Shown here piece by piece: positions 14,947-36,275 of a stretch of 64,000 nucleotides of DNA. Position 1 is the first letter of the stretch. Every line of letters starts with the position of its first letter. This DNA is from Scylla paramamosain (taxonomy: Eukaryota > Arthropoda > Malacostraca > Decapoda > Portunidae). Location: NCBI RefSeq assembly GCF_035594125.1, contig NC_087171.1, forward strand, positions 17,083,267-17,147,266. The letters are read 5' to 3'. The position numbers and the translations under genes are program-made. The notes under the pieces were generated by a model. It saw only the letters and a list, made by a program, of their open reading frames with translations. It made no database searches and was not told the origin of the DNA.

Positions 14947-15249
14947 AAGGTGAGTGAGACAGACATACAGACAGAAACAAAAGAAGCCATCAAGAAAAAA
15001 GTGGATGAAGATAAGAACAAGGAGAAGGAGCATGAGGGGGAAGAAGTGAAAGCGGAAATGGGGAGGAGGAGAAGAGAATGGAGAGCGCTTAAATGATGGT
15101 TAAGAGGAAAGAGATAAAGAGGAGGGAGGAGGAGGAGCAGGAGGAGGAGGAGGAGCTATTGGAAGAGGAAGATAATACTCATAGAGTTTGATCGTGAAAG
15201 ATCTGCCGCGGCGATACAGCCTTAGGAAAAAGAAGTGATTGTCTTGTTC
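14947..15249. other. purine-rich stretch with a GGA cluster
   Basis: The plus strand is strongly A/G-biased and ends in imperfect GGA repeats at about 15117-15156. The frame through it is Lys/Glu-rich by composition. No gene is seen. Confidence 0.5.
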
Positions 15250-15257
15250 TCTCGGTA

Positions 15258-15369
15258 ATTTTATTATTATTGTCATTGTTGTTAGTGTCGTCATTGTTGT
15301 TGTTGTTATTATTATTATCATTATTAGTAGTAGTAGCAGCAGTGTTGCTATTATTATTATTTCATCGTA

Positions 15370-15440
<71 letters not shown>

Positions 15441-15463
15441 ATCCACCACCATCACCACCACCT
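15258..15463. repeat. compound trinucleotide region, ATT/GTT/AGT then (ACT)23
   Basis: Imperfect ATT, GTT and AGT triplets run from about 15258. A near-perfect (ACT)23 follows at 15370-15440 and then CCA/CAT/CAC triplets to about 15463. The AGT and ACT blocks are complementary and could pair. Confidence 0.9.
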
Positions 15464-15527
15464 CTTCTACGCGTACTTCAAAGAAGGCCTTTGTGCAGAC
15501 CTTCTCTGAAAAAAAGTTTGTTTTTCC

Positions 15528-15528
<1 letters not shown>

Positions 15529-15560
<32 letters not shown>
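15529..15560. repeat. T32 homopolymer
   Basis: An unbroken run of 32 T. It could be the poly(A) end of a minus-strand retroposed sequence, but no such element is recognisable next to it. Confidence 0.9.
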
Positions 15561-15655
15561 CTTCCTGTGGCGAAGAGGAGGAGTCGGTATAAGTTTGTGT
15601 TTCCCTCGAGACGCAAAGAGCAACACAATATCCATGTGAAGATACCATGTCGTCC

Positions 15656-17537
15656 TGTGTGTTGTGTGTGTGTATGTACGTATGTGTGTGCTTATTCTTT
15701 CCCCCTCTTCCTCCTCCTCCTCCTCCTCCTCCCTCCTCCTCGTCTGCAGCGTTGAGCCTTTTCTTACTCGTCGCCTGTACCGTTAACATGATTGGCTCCT
15801 TCGTCTCTTTTCGGGTTATTATGTTCTTTGTCAACGTGTTTGTGTGCTAACTTCAACTTTTACGTGTCTTTTTTTTTTTTTTTTTTTCCTCGTCTCCGCC
15901 GCCATCTTGTGTTCCGTTATCGCCATGTTCTTATTCTGATGCTGGTTAAGCTCTGTCCTTCGTTCTCCTCTTTCCTTCTTTCATCAGCTTTGTGTCCCAT
16001 TGTGGTTTGTGCCTTGGGTTTTTGCTGTTTTCGTACGTTGGCTTTGAAAAATAGTTCATGTACTGTATGTGTATATGAACACTAAAAATAAATAAGAGAA
16101 CTTTCTTCTTTCTTTATACTTCAAATTAGGTAGCGTAGTGAGCGCAAACTTTCGCGTATTAGATTTTTATTTCAGTATTTTATGTTTTCTTTCCTCTGCT
16201 TGGTCCTTTTTTATGTGTCATCTGCAGCCATTCACTTCCAGCAATCCACTTAGCGCCGGCTGTTACCTGGCGAGGAGCGGGGCGCGATGTTATTTTTTCT
16301 CCTCACCTCACTACACCTAAAGTGGAATAAAAGAGGAAATCTCTGTGGCATTATTTTCTCCTTAGCATTATTTTCAAGCCGCTCTCGGTGGTAAGAGGGA
16401 GGCGGATTTCTCTCCAGTGTTGTTGGACGACCTGTACCATCCACCCTTCTACTCCCTCTTCTTTTTTTCGTTTCCCACCCCCTTATTCCCTTACACTTAT
16501 TCCACCCACCTACTCCATACCACTTCTTTCCACACACTCACACACAAACCCGCCTGCTCCGTTCGCTTCTACAAATTGTCTTGCCACTTTCTTCCGTACT
16601 TCTTTTACTGTCTGTATTTTATCGAACGCCTCGCATCCACCCCCAATGGCTTTAACTACGTGTTTTTTTGTTTTTTTTTTTTTGGGGGGGGGGAGTATTG
16701 TTGTCATCGCTGTGAAGATCACTTTTTATTTGTGTTCTAAATAGAGCGTCCCAGCTTGTGTGTATTTTTGGCATTAAGCTCAGAAAGAATACTGCGGAGA
16801 AGGATACTTAGAAGAAAACTAAGGTAGAATACTCGCTCCCTGTGTACGAGGAAGATAACTGGCAATAATAACGGCATAAAAGCCGAAATAGCGCAATATG
16901 ATGGCATTTTATAATTCCAGCGTATGTTATTGTATAATGATCATATTAGTAATATGCTCCTTATGACACATTGATCTTAATGAGTTGGGCATTCCCTTCG
17001 GGAAAGTACCGCCTCGCTTGTTTCTGAAAGGAGGTCCCACAGGTGTGAAAGGAGGAATAGGCGAGGTGTCAAGAGAAGGGAGACGGCTGGGGTGTGGGTG
17101 CGGTTGCTGCTGGTGCTGTTATTTTCAGATTTTTGCCTAAATAATTTCTTCATGATATTTGTTTATCTACATAGTATTTCTCTTTGCAATGCCTGTATTG
17201 TGAGTGGTGCAAAAGTAGAAAAGGAAACTTGGGTAGTATATGTATGTACTCCCAAGTCAGATTAATGTGTACTTGCGAAATTGGGAATGCTTTTTAACAT
17301 ACCCCTGTCCCGTTTGCATTTCCTTCCTTCCATACTTTTCTTCTCTTGCGCCCCACGTGGCCACCTCCTTCTGTTCCTCGCCGTTACGCCCCTCGCGTAT
17401 ACACACCACACGAATAAGCAATGCCATCTGCAGGCATCATTTTACAGGGTTTCTTATGAATATGTTTCACAGCAACATAAACCTTAAATTTGCATCCGCC
17501 TCCCGCCGTGTCACCAGCCGCCTGCCATCATAGTCTT
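15656..17537. other. pyrimidine-rich stretch, no gene
   Basis: It holds an imperfect GT run (15656-15690), a CTC-triplet run (15707-15741), a T19 run (15869-15887) and a T13G10 tract (16671-16693). Frames of 60-118 codons on the plus strand are dominated by Phe, Leu and Ser because of T/C bias. No domain or splice pair is supported. Confidence 0.45.
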
Positions 17538-17599
17538 TCCTCCTCCTCCTCCTCCTCCTCCTCCTCCTCCTCCTCCTCCTCCTCCTCCTCCTCCTCCTC
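17538..17599. repeat. (TCC)20 microsatellite
   Basis: Near-perfect 62-bp TCC run, homopyrimidine on the plus strand. Confidence 0.94.
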
Positions 17600-18121
17600 T
17601 CCTATTTCACAAGGGTGTCTCTAGAATGGCGTCTTGGCAGTCTCCCTCTGGTGCCGGTTTTCCATTTTCCTTGGCAGCCTTGGTTGTGTTTCCTCGCCTG
17701 CCATGTTGAGCTTGTTGGTATGCATTCGTTTGTACCTTTGCATGTAGTGTTCACGACGCTCTTATTGTGCTTGCCCCCGGTGACTGTGGCGACGTGGGGA
17801 CAGGCTTCTCGTGTGTTCTGTGTTTTTTATCCTATTTGTCTTATGGGAGAAGAATTGTGTACTTCTTTGTCTTTGTGGCGCATACGTGATTGAAGCGACG
17901 TCAATTTTTATTTTATTTTTTTTTTAAGGAAATGCAACGGTTTTTCTTTTATTTTTGTGTGTGTCGGGTGGAATGTCAGGCATGTCTCCTTTGTTTGTTT
18001 CATTTCACCGCCATAACTTGTGACATAATTTTCCGATTGTCGAGAGAGAAGAAAAAAAAAAACTTTTACCTTCCATTGTTCATTAATTAAACGTACCCTC
18101 ACGCACTCAAAGCGATTAAAG

Positions 18122-18122
<1 letters not shown>
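17600..18122. other. unique stretch, no gene
   Basis: A 92-codon plus-strand frame (17615-17893) reads MSLEWRLGSLPLVPVFHF at its start and is hydrophobic overall, with no motif I can name. The flanking DNA is T-rich. Confidence 0.35.

Positions 18123-18213
<91 letters not shown>
18123..18213. repeat. (AC)45 microsatellite
   Basis: Perfect 91-bp AC run, 11 bp before an ATT array. Confidence 0.97.
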
Positions 18214-18214
<1 letters not shown>

Positions 18215-18224
18215 CTTAGTAGAG

Positions 18225-18238
18225 TATTATTATTATTA

Positions 18239-18305
<67 letters not shown>

Positions 18306-18309
18306 TATT
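18225..18309. repeat. (ATT)28 microsatellite
   Basis: 85-bp ATT run with one G and one C substitution near its ends. Confidence 0.95.
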
Positions 18310-19103
<794 letters not shown>

Positions 19104-19370
19104 CAGTATTCTCATATTCTTCCTCCAAAATTCTCTATGGCTTTTTCTCCCCAGGCCCTGTAATATGCTGTCATTTTTCTTTCTTCAACGCCTCCCTCCT
19201 TAATATTAACCCTCTCCCTCTTGCCATTTTTTCCCTCTTCTCCCTTTGCTCTCTCTCTTACTCGTCCTCTCGCTGTCTGCCGTGTTCTTCAGCATTACGT
19301 AAAAGTTTATTATTTTTTTTTCTGTCCTTGCATTACTTTCTAGTTTTCATCTCATACGTACGCCCTCTTA

Positions 19371-19507
<137 letters not shown>

Positions 19508-19618
19508 GTAGAATATATCTCGCCATCTAATTTTCTTCACATTTCTCTTCCATGACCTCTTTCCTCACCACCACTGTCGATTTTGTGTTCTTGCATTATC
19601 TTCCCTAACATTATTCTT

Positions 19619-19621
<3 letters not shown>

Positions 19622-19707
<86 letters not shown>
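19622..19707. repeat. (TC)43 microsatellite
   Basis: Perfect 86-bp TC run, only 116 bp after the preceding TC array. Confidence 0.97.
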
Positions 19708-19710
<3 letters not shown>

Positions 19711-19844
19711 GGTCACTCGTGTGCCCTCCCTCCCTCCCTCCGTCCCTCCCTTCCCTGTCATCCCTTGTCTCGTGGTTATAGTATGTAAGTTACGAATTCT
19801 TTTGGTGTTTCCAGCGTCGTGAGGTGAATAATTCAGCACCTCTA

Positions 19845-21420
<1,576 letters not shown>

Positions 21421-21497
<77 letters not shown>

Positions 21498-21502
21498 AGA
21501 GT

Positions 21503-21557
<55 letters not shown>
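21421..21557. repeat. compound (AC)15-(AG)n microsatellite
   Basis: A perfect (AC)15 at 21421-21450 passes directly into an imperfect AG run to 21557 with GG and GTG interruptions. Confidence 0.95.
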
Positions 21558-22806
21558 CTTCCAAGCAATTGCCTTGTGAAGCAGCTGCAGAAATATTCAG
21601 GTGAAAATTGCAAATGGCCGACAAAGGAAAGCGTGTAAGAAATACCAGTTCATTTTACAGCTTAATATTTCTTTTGATCATCATTTCTTCAACATTTTAG
21701 CGTGTCGAATGGAAGCGTTCAAGAAATATTTGTCTTTAAATTAAATTTGAACAGATAACCTGATGAACTTGTGAGTGAAAATGTAAGAAGAAGGATCCTC
21801 ATTATACAAGATGCAGACTGTACCGGGACAAAGAAGAGAAGATGTACAGTTTCCACTTTTGAGGAGATAAAACACAAAACGTTGAAAAAATTTTGTTTAT
21901 CGAAGGAACAATAGACAAATCCACAAGTGTTGCTATGGAGATGAAAGGTATCACAAATGAATTAGAGGTAACGATAACCACATTTACAGAAGAGATCTCC
22001 GTACTGGACCTTTGTGTACATGAAGGAAAAGAGAAAAGATATATATGTTTTCAGTGTTGAGTTTCATGGAAGCTTATGTACGTTTTGAAAAAGATATTCA
22101 AATTCTTATTTTATAAAAGATCGTGTGTTCGTTTCCCACTGTCAAAGATACAGAAAACCGATCCTCATCATCGACGGACATATGCCTTGAAGGTGTGCGT
22201 TTTAACACCCATCACACCTTCCTCCAATGTCCCTGAGCGAGTCTCCATACATGCCTTCCCAGTGAACATCCTGTCGTGACTCTTATGGCGTGTTGCCGGC
22301 AATCCCCCCTCTGTTTCTTCTTGGGAATATAACAGGATGATCATGTTCGGCCTATGGAATGCGTAGTGCAAGGTCATTCCTCTTCCCGGATCTTCTTTTA
22401 TCCTCAACGGCTTTCCTTCCAAGAGGGCCTTTTCTCCAACTTGAAAGTACCACCATATTGACCGAGGTCCCCACAAGAGCGGCCCTTATCTTCCAAATAT
22501 CTGATGGAAGCTTCGATTATTTTCATTAAGTATACCTCTGGCAGTAAAATCTCAGCTGCTCTATCAGTCTTAACATTCACGGTTTAAATTTAGAGAATGA
22601 GAGAGTAATTTATGGTTCTCTGTAGAATATCCATTTGAAGGAACACACTGCCTTTCAGTACTGGAAGCTGAACTGAAGTTGGCCACAATAACAAGCGTCT
22701 GTCGAGGTGACTAGTTTATAACTGAGTGACTCTGGCATATTAACAAATATTCCCGTCATTTTGCAGCATGGGAGCTGAAACTTAGTCAGTGTTTGGATCT
22801 CAACAG
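21558..22806. other. unique stretch around a minus-strand frame
   Basis: Array-free DNA of about 1.25 kb. Apart from the minus-strand frame at 22168-22476, I see only short frames. 21780-22060 is A/G-rich on the plus strand. Confidence 0.35.
22168..22476 (-). CDS. unassigned 102-codon open frame
   Basis: This minus-strand frame is open for about 102 codons in DNA of normal composition without simple repeats. It has mixed, protein-like residue usage, for example VGEKALLEGKPLRIKEDP near the start and SHDRMFTGKACMETRSG later. It has no in-frame ATG at the listed start (the first codon is TTG). A TAA lies directly upstream, so a complete short gene is unlikely. It could be an exon, a mobile-element remnant or chance. 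I do not recognise the family. Confidence 0.15.
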   Translation of the reverse strand: MWGPRSIWWYFQVGEKALLEGKPLRIKEDPGRGMTLHYAFHRPNMIILLYSQEETEGGLPATRHKSHDRMFTGKACMETRSGTLEEGVMGVKTHTFKAYVRR

Positions 22807-22808
22807 CA

Positions 22809-22905
<97 letters not shown>
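22807..22905. repeat. imperfect (CA)49 microsatellite
   Basis: 99-bp CA run with slipped bases near 22815 and 22861. Confidence 0.95.
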
Positions 22906-25157
<2,252 letters not shown>

Positions 25158-25323
25158 GAGCATAATAAAATAAGGGTAGCTTGAAGAACCCATCAGGCCT
25201 ACACGTGTCAATCCCTGAATAAAACATGTGTACCTATTTCCATCTATCATACTCATCCATAAATCTGTCTAATCTTTTTATATAAAGTTCCGTAGTGACA
25301 CAACATTTACTGTGCTACATGTG
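25158..25323 (-). mobile_element. diverged 3'-end fragment of the non-LTR retrotransposon
   Basis: Landmarks in order are 'cataataaaataagggtagct', 'cccatcaggcctacacgtgtca', 'tacctatttccatctatca', 'ccataaatctgtctaatct' and 'gtagtgacacaacatttac'. They match the same family as 61713-62327 in the same orientation. The copy ends in diverged sequence just before a 16-bp tandem duplication. Confidence 0.7.
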
Positions 25324-25334
25324 ATGAAAGAAAC

Positions 25335-25366
25335 AATGATGATGTAACATAATGATGATGTAACAT
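25335..25366. repeat. 16-bp tandem duplication
   Basis: AATGATGATGTAACAT occurs twice head to tail at 25335-25350 and 25351-25366, directly beside the end of the retrotransposon fragment. Confidence 0.9.
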
Positions 25367-25669
25367 AATAGGCCTCTTGTAATTTAAAGGTAAGACAACT
25401 AATGATTAAAGTGTATATTCCTCAATCACTACCTGCGCACACCTGTTTACTACTAGCCTTTGTCAGCGTCACCGTTTTCCTCGTTCATCTCCCCGCCACC
25501 TTCCCGCCTCCCCCCGCCTCCTTTCTGCTTCCCTCCACCTCTTCCCACAACATTGTCATTACAAGGCAATCTTCTCTCCACCGCCTGAATTGAGTCGGTA
25601 AATGAGAAAATTCTTGCATTAAATTGTTCTTCAGCATATTAAATCTGGGGCGTGGCAGTCTTTACTTTA

Positions 25670-25870
<201 letters not shown>

Positions 25871-26268
25871 GGAAGACCGTTGCTTAGCATAATTTTTTTA
25901 CATGCATTATTGAGAATCACTTTATCCGCTTTTTCTTTCATATATTTATTTATTTTTTTTCCTATCATGAGTGTATAAAACGTTTTAAGTTGTACATTTC
26001 CAATTCATGACGTTTGTGTTGAGTTGTCACAGAAAAGTCCCGAAACATTTCAGCAGTTTTAGTGATTAACGCACTGAATAAATCGAATGCTCAACTTTAC
26101 TATTCTCTTTCATAATACGCTTTCCCGTTGCACTCTAATAGTTTACCCTTATCATAACAATTTTAAAAGGAATTCCACACATGAATATTCGGTGCACTGC
26201 AATACCCTTCATAAGTTTATATTTTTATTTACACATTTTATATGTTTAGCTGAATGCAAAATAAAGTT
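25871..26268. other. unique AT-rich spacer, no gene
   Basis: It contains a short ATTT run at 25943-25960. Otherwise nothing is recognisable. Confidence 0.4.
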
Positions 26269-26520
26269 GGGGCATATGCTGCAGCTGCGCGTGGTCTCGG
26301 CGTCATCTGAAAGCCCTTTGAACCTGTGGTGGGTATCAGCCTTGGCACATCTGGGTTTTCAAAATTCGCCGTCTCGATATTTAGGAAGCTGCCCATTTAT
26401 CGACTAAACAGAAGGAATAAACAACTTAGCCGTGCGCCAACTGCCCCGGCACGGATTCAAAGTAAGATCCGTAGATTCTCAACTAGCTCGCTCGCCACAG
26501 CACCACGGGGACTGATTGTT
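26269..26520 (-). mobile_element. tRNA-derived SINE, reverse orientation
   Basis: On the minus strand, a segment of about 75 nt beginning near 26515 resembles a degenerate tRNA. It has an A-box-like GTGGTGCTGTGGCGAGC, an interval containing 'ctagttgagaatctacgga', and a B-box-like CTTTGAATCC, followed by GTGCCGGGGC. It is followed by a non-tRNA body with 'ttggcgcacggctaagttg' and 'tcgataaatgggcagcttcc' and ends near 'gcagcatatgcccc'. I recognise this body from crab SINEs, but that recognition is from memory and no search was run. Some positions of both Pol III boxes are mutated, so it is probably silent. Confidence 0.55.
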
Positions 26521-26897
26521 TGGGATTGACATAGCCTCTCTATATAATCTACATTCCGAATGGGGTCTCTTTCCCTCCACTCATACAATGTTATCAAACA
26601 TGGTGGTGCCTAAGGCTGTTGTTTGTACCAGCTCACCGCTTTCGATTGTGTACTCGTGCATCCAATCTTTTGCTTGCTTTTTAACAGAAAGGCTGTTGTT
26701 TCATTGCATCAGATTCAGTTGTGAAATTCTCGTTTTGAAACCATGACAGGAGTTCTGATATTTTTCCCGCAGAGACCAAGGATTGTGCTCGCTGCTTTTG
26801 GTGTCAATTGTTGGATATGATTTAGAGATACTACCCGGATTTCGATATCCTTTATTACATCAGTTAACAAACGTTTGATCAGTGGAGTATTATTGTA

Positions 26898-26968
<71 letters not shown>

Positions 26969-27029
26969 TAATGTTATTGTTATTATTATTATAGTAGTAG
27001 TAGTAGTAATAGTAGTAGTGGTAGTAGTT
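26898..27029. repeat. compound (ATT)23 then AGT triplets
   Basis: 26898-26967 is perfect ATT. It is followed by mixed ATT/GTT and then AGT triplets to about 27029. Confidence 0.94.
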
Positions 27030-27179
27030 ATATCATGGAAATACGTAGGTTGTGACCGTTGCATTCAGCTGCAATATTGTTATTACTCTGGTAAAATAAA
27101 AATAAGAACTTTCTAGTGCTAATGAAGAAGTGCTCTTTTCCTCCTATTTCCTTTACTGATATTTTCTCTTCTTCCTCAG

Positions 27180-27235
27180 GTACGGTTGACATGGAAGCAG
27201 ACTGGCGAGTGAGCGAATGTTTCTGCCCAGCTAAG
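27180..27235 (+). CDS. candidate exon with in-frame ATG
   Basis: A strong polypyrimidine tract and 3' splice site (TTTTCTCTTCTTCCTCAG, AG at 27178-27179) is followed by 56 bp and then AAG/GTAAAG at 27236. An ATG at 27191 opens a frame that reaches the donor in phase 0 and reads MEADWRVSECFCPAK. The frame is also open upstream of the ATG within the exon. The 'DWRVxxxCxCPAK' shape is loosely like the start of a Tudor-type domain, but 15 residues cannot establish that. Its phase fits the candidate exon at 56147. I would treat it as a plausible first coding exon of an unidentified gene. Confidence 0.27.
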
Positions 27236-27964
27236 GTAAAGCCATGATAAAAAAATTTTCAAAGCGATTCGCACTGAAAAATAAATGCATCTCACGGCGT
27301 GATAAAACACAATCTTTCAAACTGATCCACAATGTCAGGCAGCATCAACCCCCGGGCATAGTATGATGAGGTTTACGTGGAGCTCATAACTGAGGGGGAT
27401 GGGGGGATGGGAATGGGCAACTGGAGAACTTCACGTTTTGGAACAGTACATTTGACACGTCTTGAAAGAATAACAGTAACACAATTCTTTTCATCAACTA
27501 TCCTTCTGGTTACTCACTGTAAGAAAAAGATGACATCATAGTCGTCAGGGTGAATGAAAATATCGTTTACTTTGTCATCAGTATTGCAGCGTTTTGAGAA
27601 TTCCCTGCGGCAGTAGTGTCAGAGTAAGAAATCTCTTCTTTCGTTTCCGTCACTGAAATGTCTGTTCTCGTAATGACTGAAAAAGAAATAAAACATGACA
27701 AATACCTTCTCTTCTTCACATTACTGGTACGTAAAGAACGTAGTGGCAGAAGAAGGAGACATCTTTCTTGTTGTGAGTGGCAATAATGTAACTTTTTTTT
27801 CTGTTCATAAAAGAGAAGAGTGGCTAAGGGCTACAGATTAACTTTACAAGAAAACTGCCCTTTTTTTTTGAGAAAGCTCGTAGAGGAATCCATAAAACAC
27901 AATACCGATTAGTTACGAGTATAGAGGTTCCCTGATACTCCAACGGAAGCAGTGGTAGTGTGAA
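27236..27964. other. unique stretch, no gene
   Basis: It follows the candidate exon. It has short frames only, no arrays, and one T8 and one T9 run near 27793 and 27860. Confidence 0.35.
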
Positions 27965-28163
27965 AATCTTGACTAACCCTTGCTCTAGTAATGCAGACAG
28001 TAAATGAATTATGGTAATTAGAAAATCTAATGAACGATAACAGGAGTAAAATAAAGATGTATATAGAATCTTGACTAACCCTTGCTCTAGTAATGCAGAC
28101 AGTAAATGAATTATGGTAATTAGAAAATCTAATGAACGATAACAGGAGTAAAATAAAGATGTA
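27965..28163. repeat. perfect tandem duplication, 102-bp period
   Basis: 27965-28061 and 28067-28163 are identical over 97 bases. Each begins AATCTTGACTAACCC and ends AAATAAAGATGTA. The five bases between them complete the first 102-bp unit. Perfect identity points to a recent duplication or to an assembly artefact. Confidence 0.95.
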
Positions 28164-29100
28164 ATAGATAGTTCAGAGCAGTATGTAGCTTAAGACAGCA
28201 CGATAAGTAACAGTACAGTGAAATGTGATAAACTGAAGACAGACAGTTAAAGGAGAGGAGCTGACGAGAGAAATAGCTTTTGACTCACCTCGTTTAATCT
28301 GCCATTTGAATGCGACCTCCCTTCTTCTTGAACATGGCAGATGTGATCCATAAGTGAGCTAGGAAGAAGTGCTGAAACATAAGTTGATGATACACAATGA
28401 ACAGAGATATTCAAAGTAGCCAGGAGCCTCAAACTGAAATGGCGATAGACAAAGAGAAGCAGACACCTGGATCAATAGATGTAGTATAAAGCAAGATCTA
28501 AGTTAGTATCTGCTCACGCTAACCTCCATCGGATTCTGTTGTGGATATGAATGAACCCAATGTATCGTGTATCACCTGTGTGTTATGAATATAGGGGAGT
28601 GTTAGTGGTGAAGATTGATACCAACAGTTTATCACCTGTAAGTAGAGAGCGTTGCGTGGGGTAGTGGGAATAGATTTAGGACAGCAACACTCCCTCATAT
28701 AACCCAGGAAAACAGTGTCTCCCCGGCACATAACGACCAGGAGGAAAAGCAATGAAAGAAGTAAGGAGTTGTATTACATTCACAAGAGAAAGCAGGAGAC
28801 CCTAACGTCTTCCTTAGCTCCTGATGACGACACCTGCCTTCCCCTCGCCTCCTAAGTGGGAACTAATGAGGCGTGCTTGTCCATTACCTTTAGACGCTCG
28901 GGTTTTGCTTACCGGGTTTGCTGTACATCTCACTGCTCTTCTGCTCCTGCTGCTGCTGCTCCTCCTGCTTGTTTCCTTGCGTCGGGTGTTCGCAGTGGTC
29001 CTCTTGATGGGGATCTTTTGTTACCTGCAGTAGTGTTTATTCATTATTTTGTTTTCAGTAAGAATGATACTTAGAATGATATTTACTTAACTTTATGCGT
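28164..29100. other. unique stretch, no gene
   Basis: Minus-strand frames of 61 codons (28247-28432) and 77 codons (28519-28752) and plus-strand frames near 28824-29074 have no recognisable motif. A CTG/CTC cluster at 28944-28968 makes the last one Leu-rich. Confidence 0.35.
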
Positions 29101-29110
29101 TCTCTCTCTC

Positions 29111-29206
<96 letters not shown>
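29101..29206. repeat. (TC)53 microsatellite, one interruption
   Basis: 106-bp TC run with one A substitution at 29113. Confidence 0.96.
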
Positions 29207-30215
<1,009 letters not shown>

Positions 30216-30610
30216 TACCCTATTTCCATCACCTCTCAGTTTCCTTTAGCTGTGGTGCTCCATTAAGATAAATATTGCACACCCTAGAGGGAATCGTTTC
30301 ATCTGTTTTACGTCCGAGAAGTTTGCAGTGGCGGAGAGTAATTATCTCATCTCTTACGGTATGTTAAAGCTTGTTCATTGTCCACTTCGCAAACAGGAAG
30401 GGAGGGAAGTAAGGTACAAACAAAGGGAAAGGGGAAGAGTTGAGAACTTGTAATTAAAAATGGTTTAGTTTGTGGTACGTTTGAATGGTGGTGAATATTT
30501 GGATTGAATTTGTAGTAGTATGTAATACGAATTTCTGTGTAGAATTTACATGCTGTCGTGGCTTTATATGGGAAATAAGTTAAGGGTACGCTGAAAAGGT
30601 ACTAAAGTTC

Positions 30611-30613
<3 letters not shown>

Positions 30614-30679
<66 letters not shown>
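30614..30679. repeat. (TG)33 microsatellite
   Basis: Perfect 66-bp TG run. The flanking 30213-30613 is unique with no gene seen. Confidence 0.97.
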
Positions 30680-30680
<1 letters not shown>

Positions 30681-31050
30681 CAGGAGTAGGAGAATCTTAG
30701 CTTGATAAAGAAATTAATGTGTAAAAGAATATAAGTTGATTGAGGACTAAGGGAAGCAGATGAGAGGCTCAGACTGGGCCATGAGAGTTCTAAATGCCAG
30801 TAACTAGGCGAGAGGTTAGAAGGTTATCAGCAGCTACAGTAGTCATGCTCGTGGCGTTTGTCAGTGACGCCCCATGCCCTGAAGAGTTAATACATGGTTA
30901 TAGAGAGTAATGATACGGCAAGCTAGGTGTAATAAGACTAGGCTGGCAGAAAACTGACTGGAAAGATTAGATAAAATTATGGTTTCGCTGGAATGGCTTG
31001 ATAATATAATTTCTCAGTGCAATTCTTAACAGCGCTGCAACTCGCCCAAG
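30680..31050. other. unique stretch, no gene
   Basis: No frame or repeat of note. Confidence 0.4.
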
Positions 31051-31267
31051 TTAACATACGCTCCAGTCTCTTAGCATTATCATATTCAACACGAAACATT
31101 TAAATATCTTAGATCATTACAATCCTTATACACCAAACATAACCTAACCAACCAATCTACCTCAGCCACATTTATATATGATTTAGTCTCCTAACATTAT
31201 CATCAGCAACAAACGTTTAAACATCATACAGCATTACATTCCTCATACACCAAACGTAATCTACCAA
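31051..31267. repeat. diverged tandem duplication, 120-bp period
   Basis: A segment with 'agtctcttagcattatcat', 'catttaaatatctta', 'catacaccaaacataacctaac' style landmarks from about 31051-31150 recurs 120 bp later as 'agtctcctaacattatcat', 'gtttaaacatcata', 'catacaccaaacgtaatctac'. The copies share block order but differ at many bases, so the duplication is older than the one at 27965. Confidence 0.8.
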
Positions 31268-31528
31268 TGATACACTGAGAAATCCCTATCACAGCCAGAC
31301 CAGGAACCAATTCTCAGGGCGTCTTCCACTGCCTCCTATCTCTCGCTCCAATGCCACGCCTCTCTCCCATCCCGTGCTAACACTATTACCCACATAACAA
31401 AATTCATCATCAGCCTGAAGCGAGTCATTTTCACTTTCACAGTTTTTTATGCTTGGCTTCATTGTTTGATTCCCACACCACACGGCAGGCAAAATCAATT
31501 ATTGCTTAGCTCACTCATCCCTGCATTC

Positions 31529-32404
<876 letters not shown>

Positions 32405-32493
<89 letters not shown>
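32405..32493. repeat. (GA)44 microsatellite
   Basis: Perfect 89-bp GA run. Confidence 0.97.
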
Positions 32494-32495
<2 letters not shown>

Positions 32496-32609
32496 AAAAA
32501 CCAGGCGAGGAATTAGTGTAGTGGGTTAGTGCTTCGGGGAGGGAGAGAGAGACAAGGAGAAGAATGGTGTGGATGCTGACGGAGGCGCTAGGGGGTGTGA
32601 GGAAAAACT

Positions 32610-32795
<186 letters not shown>

Positions 32796-32977
32796 CATCA
32801 GGGCAGCTTGGCATGTTGGGGTGAGGAGCGGGGAGGGAGTGAGAGGTGTCGAGGCGTGGGAGTTGTAGCAAGGGAAAGAACGGGGAGTGTGCGCCTGCTG
32901 TTATCACCCAAACTCTGCAAACATTATCTTGGTGACTTTTCTGTCTTCTCCTTGAAGTATTGCTTTTGAAAGGAGAA

Positions 32978-33088
<111 letters not shown>

Positions 33089-33161
33089 TATACAGTAGGT
33101 CAAGTGAGGCCCCTTTAGATTATTAATTAATGTTTCCAGAATAAACATAAGTTGTTTAAGC

Positions 33162-36275
<3,114 letters not shown>

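Noticed and set aside
16262..16290. TTACCTGGCGAGG resembling the 5' end of U1 snRNA
   Set aside because: The match stops after about 10 bases, and the downstream sequence and promoter elements of a U1 gene are absent.
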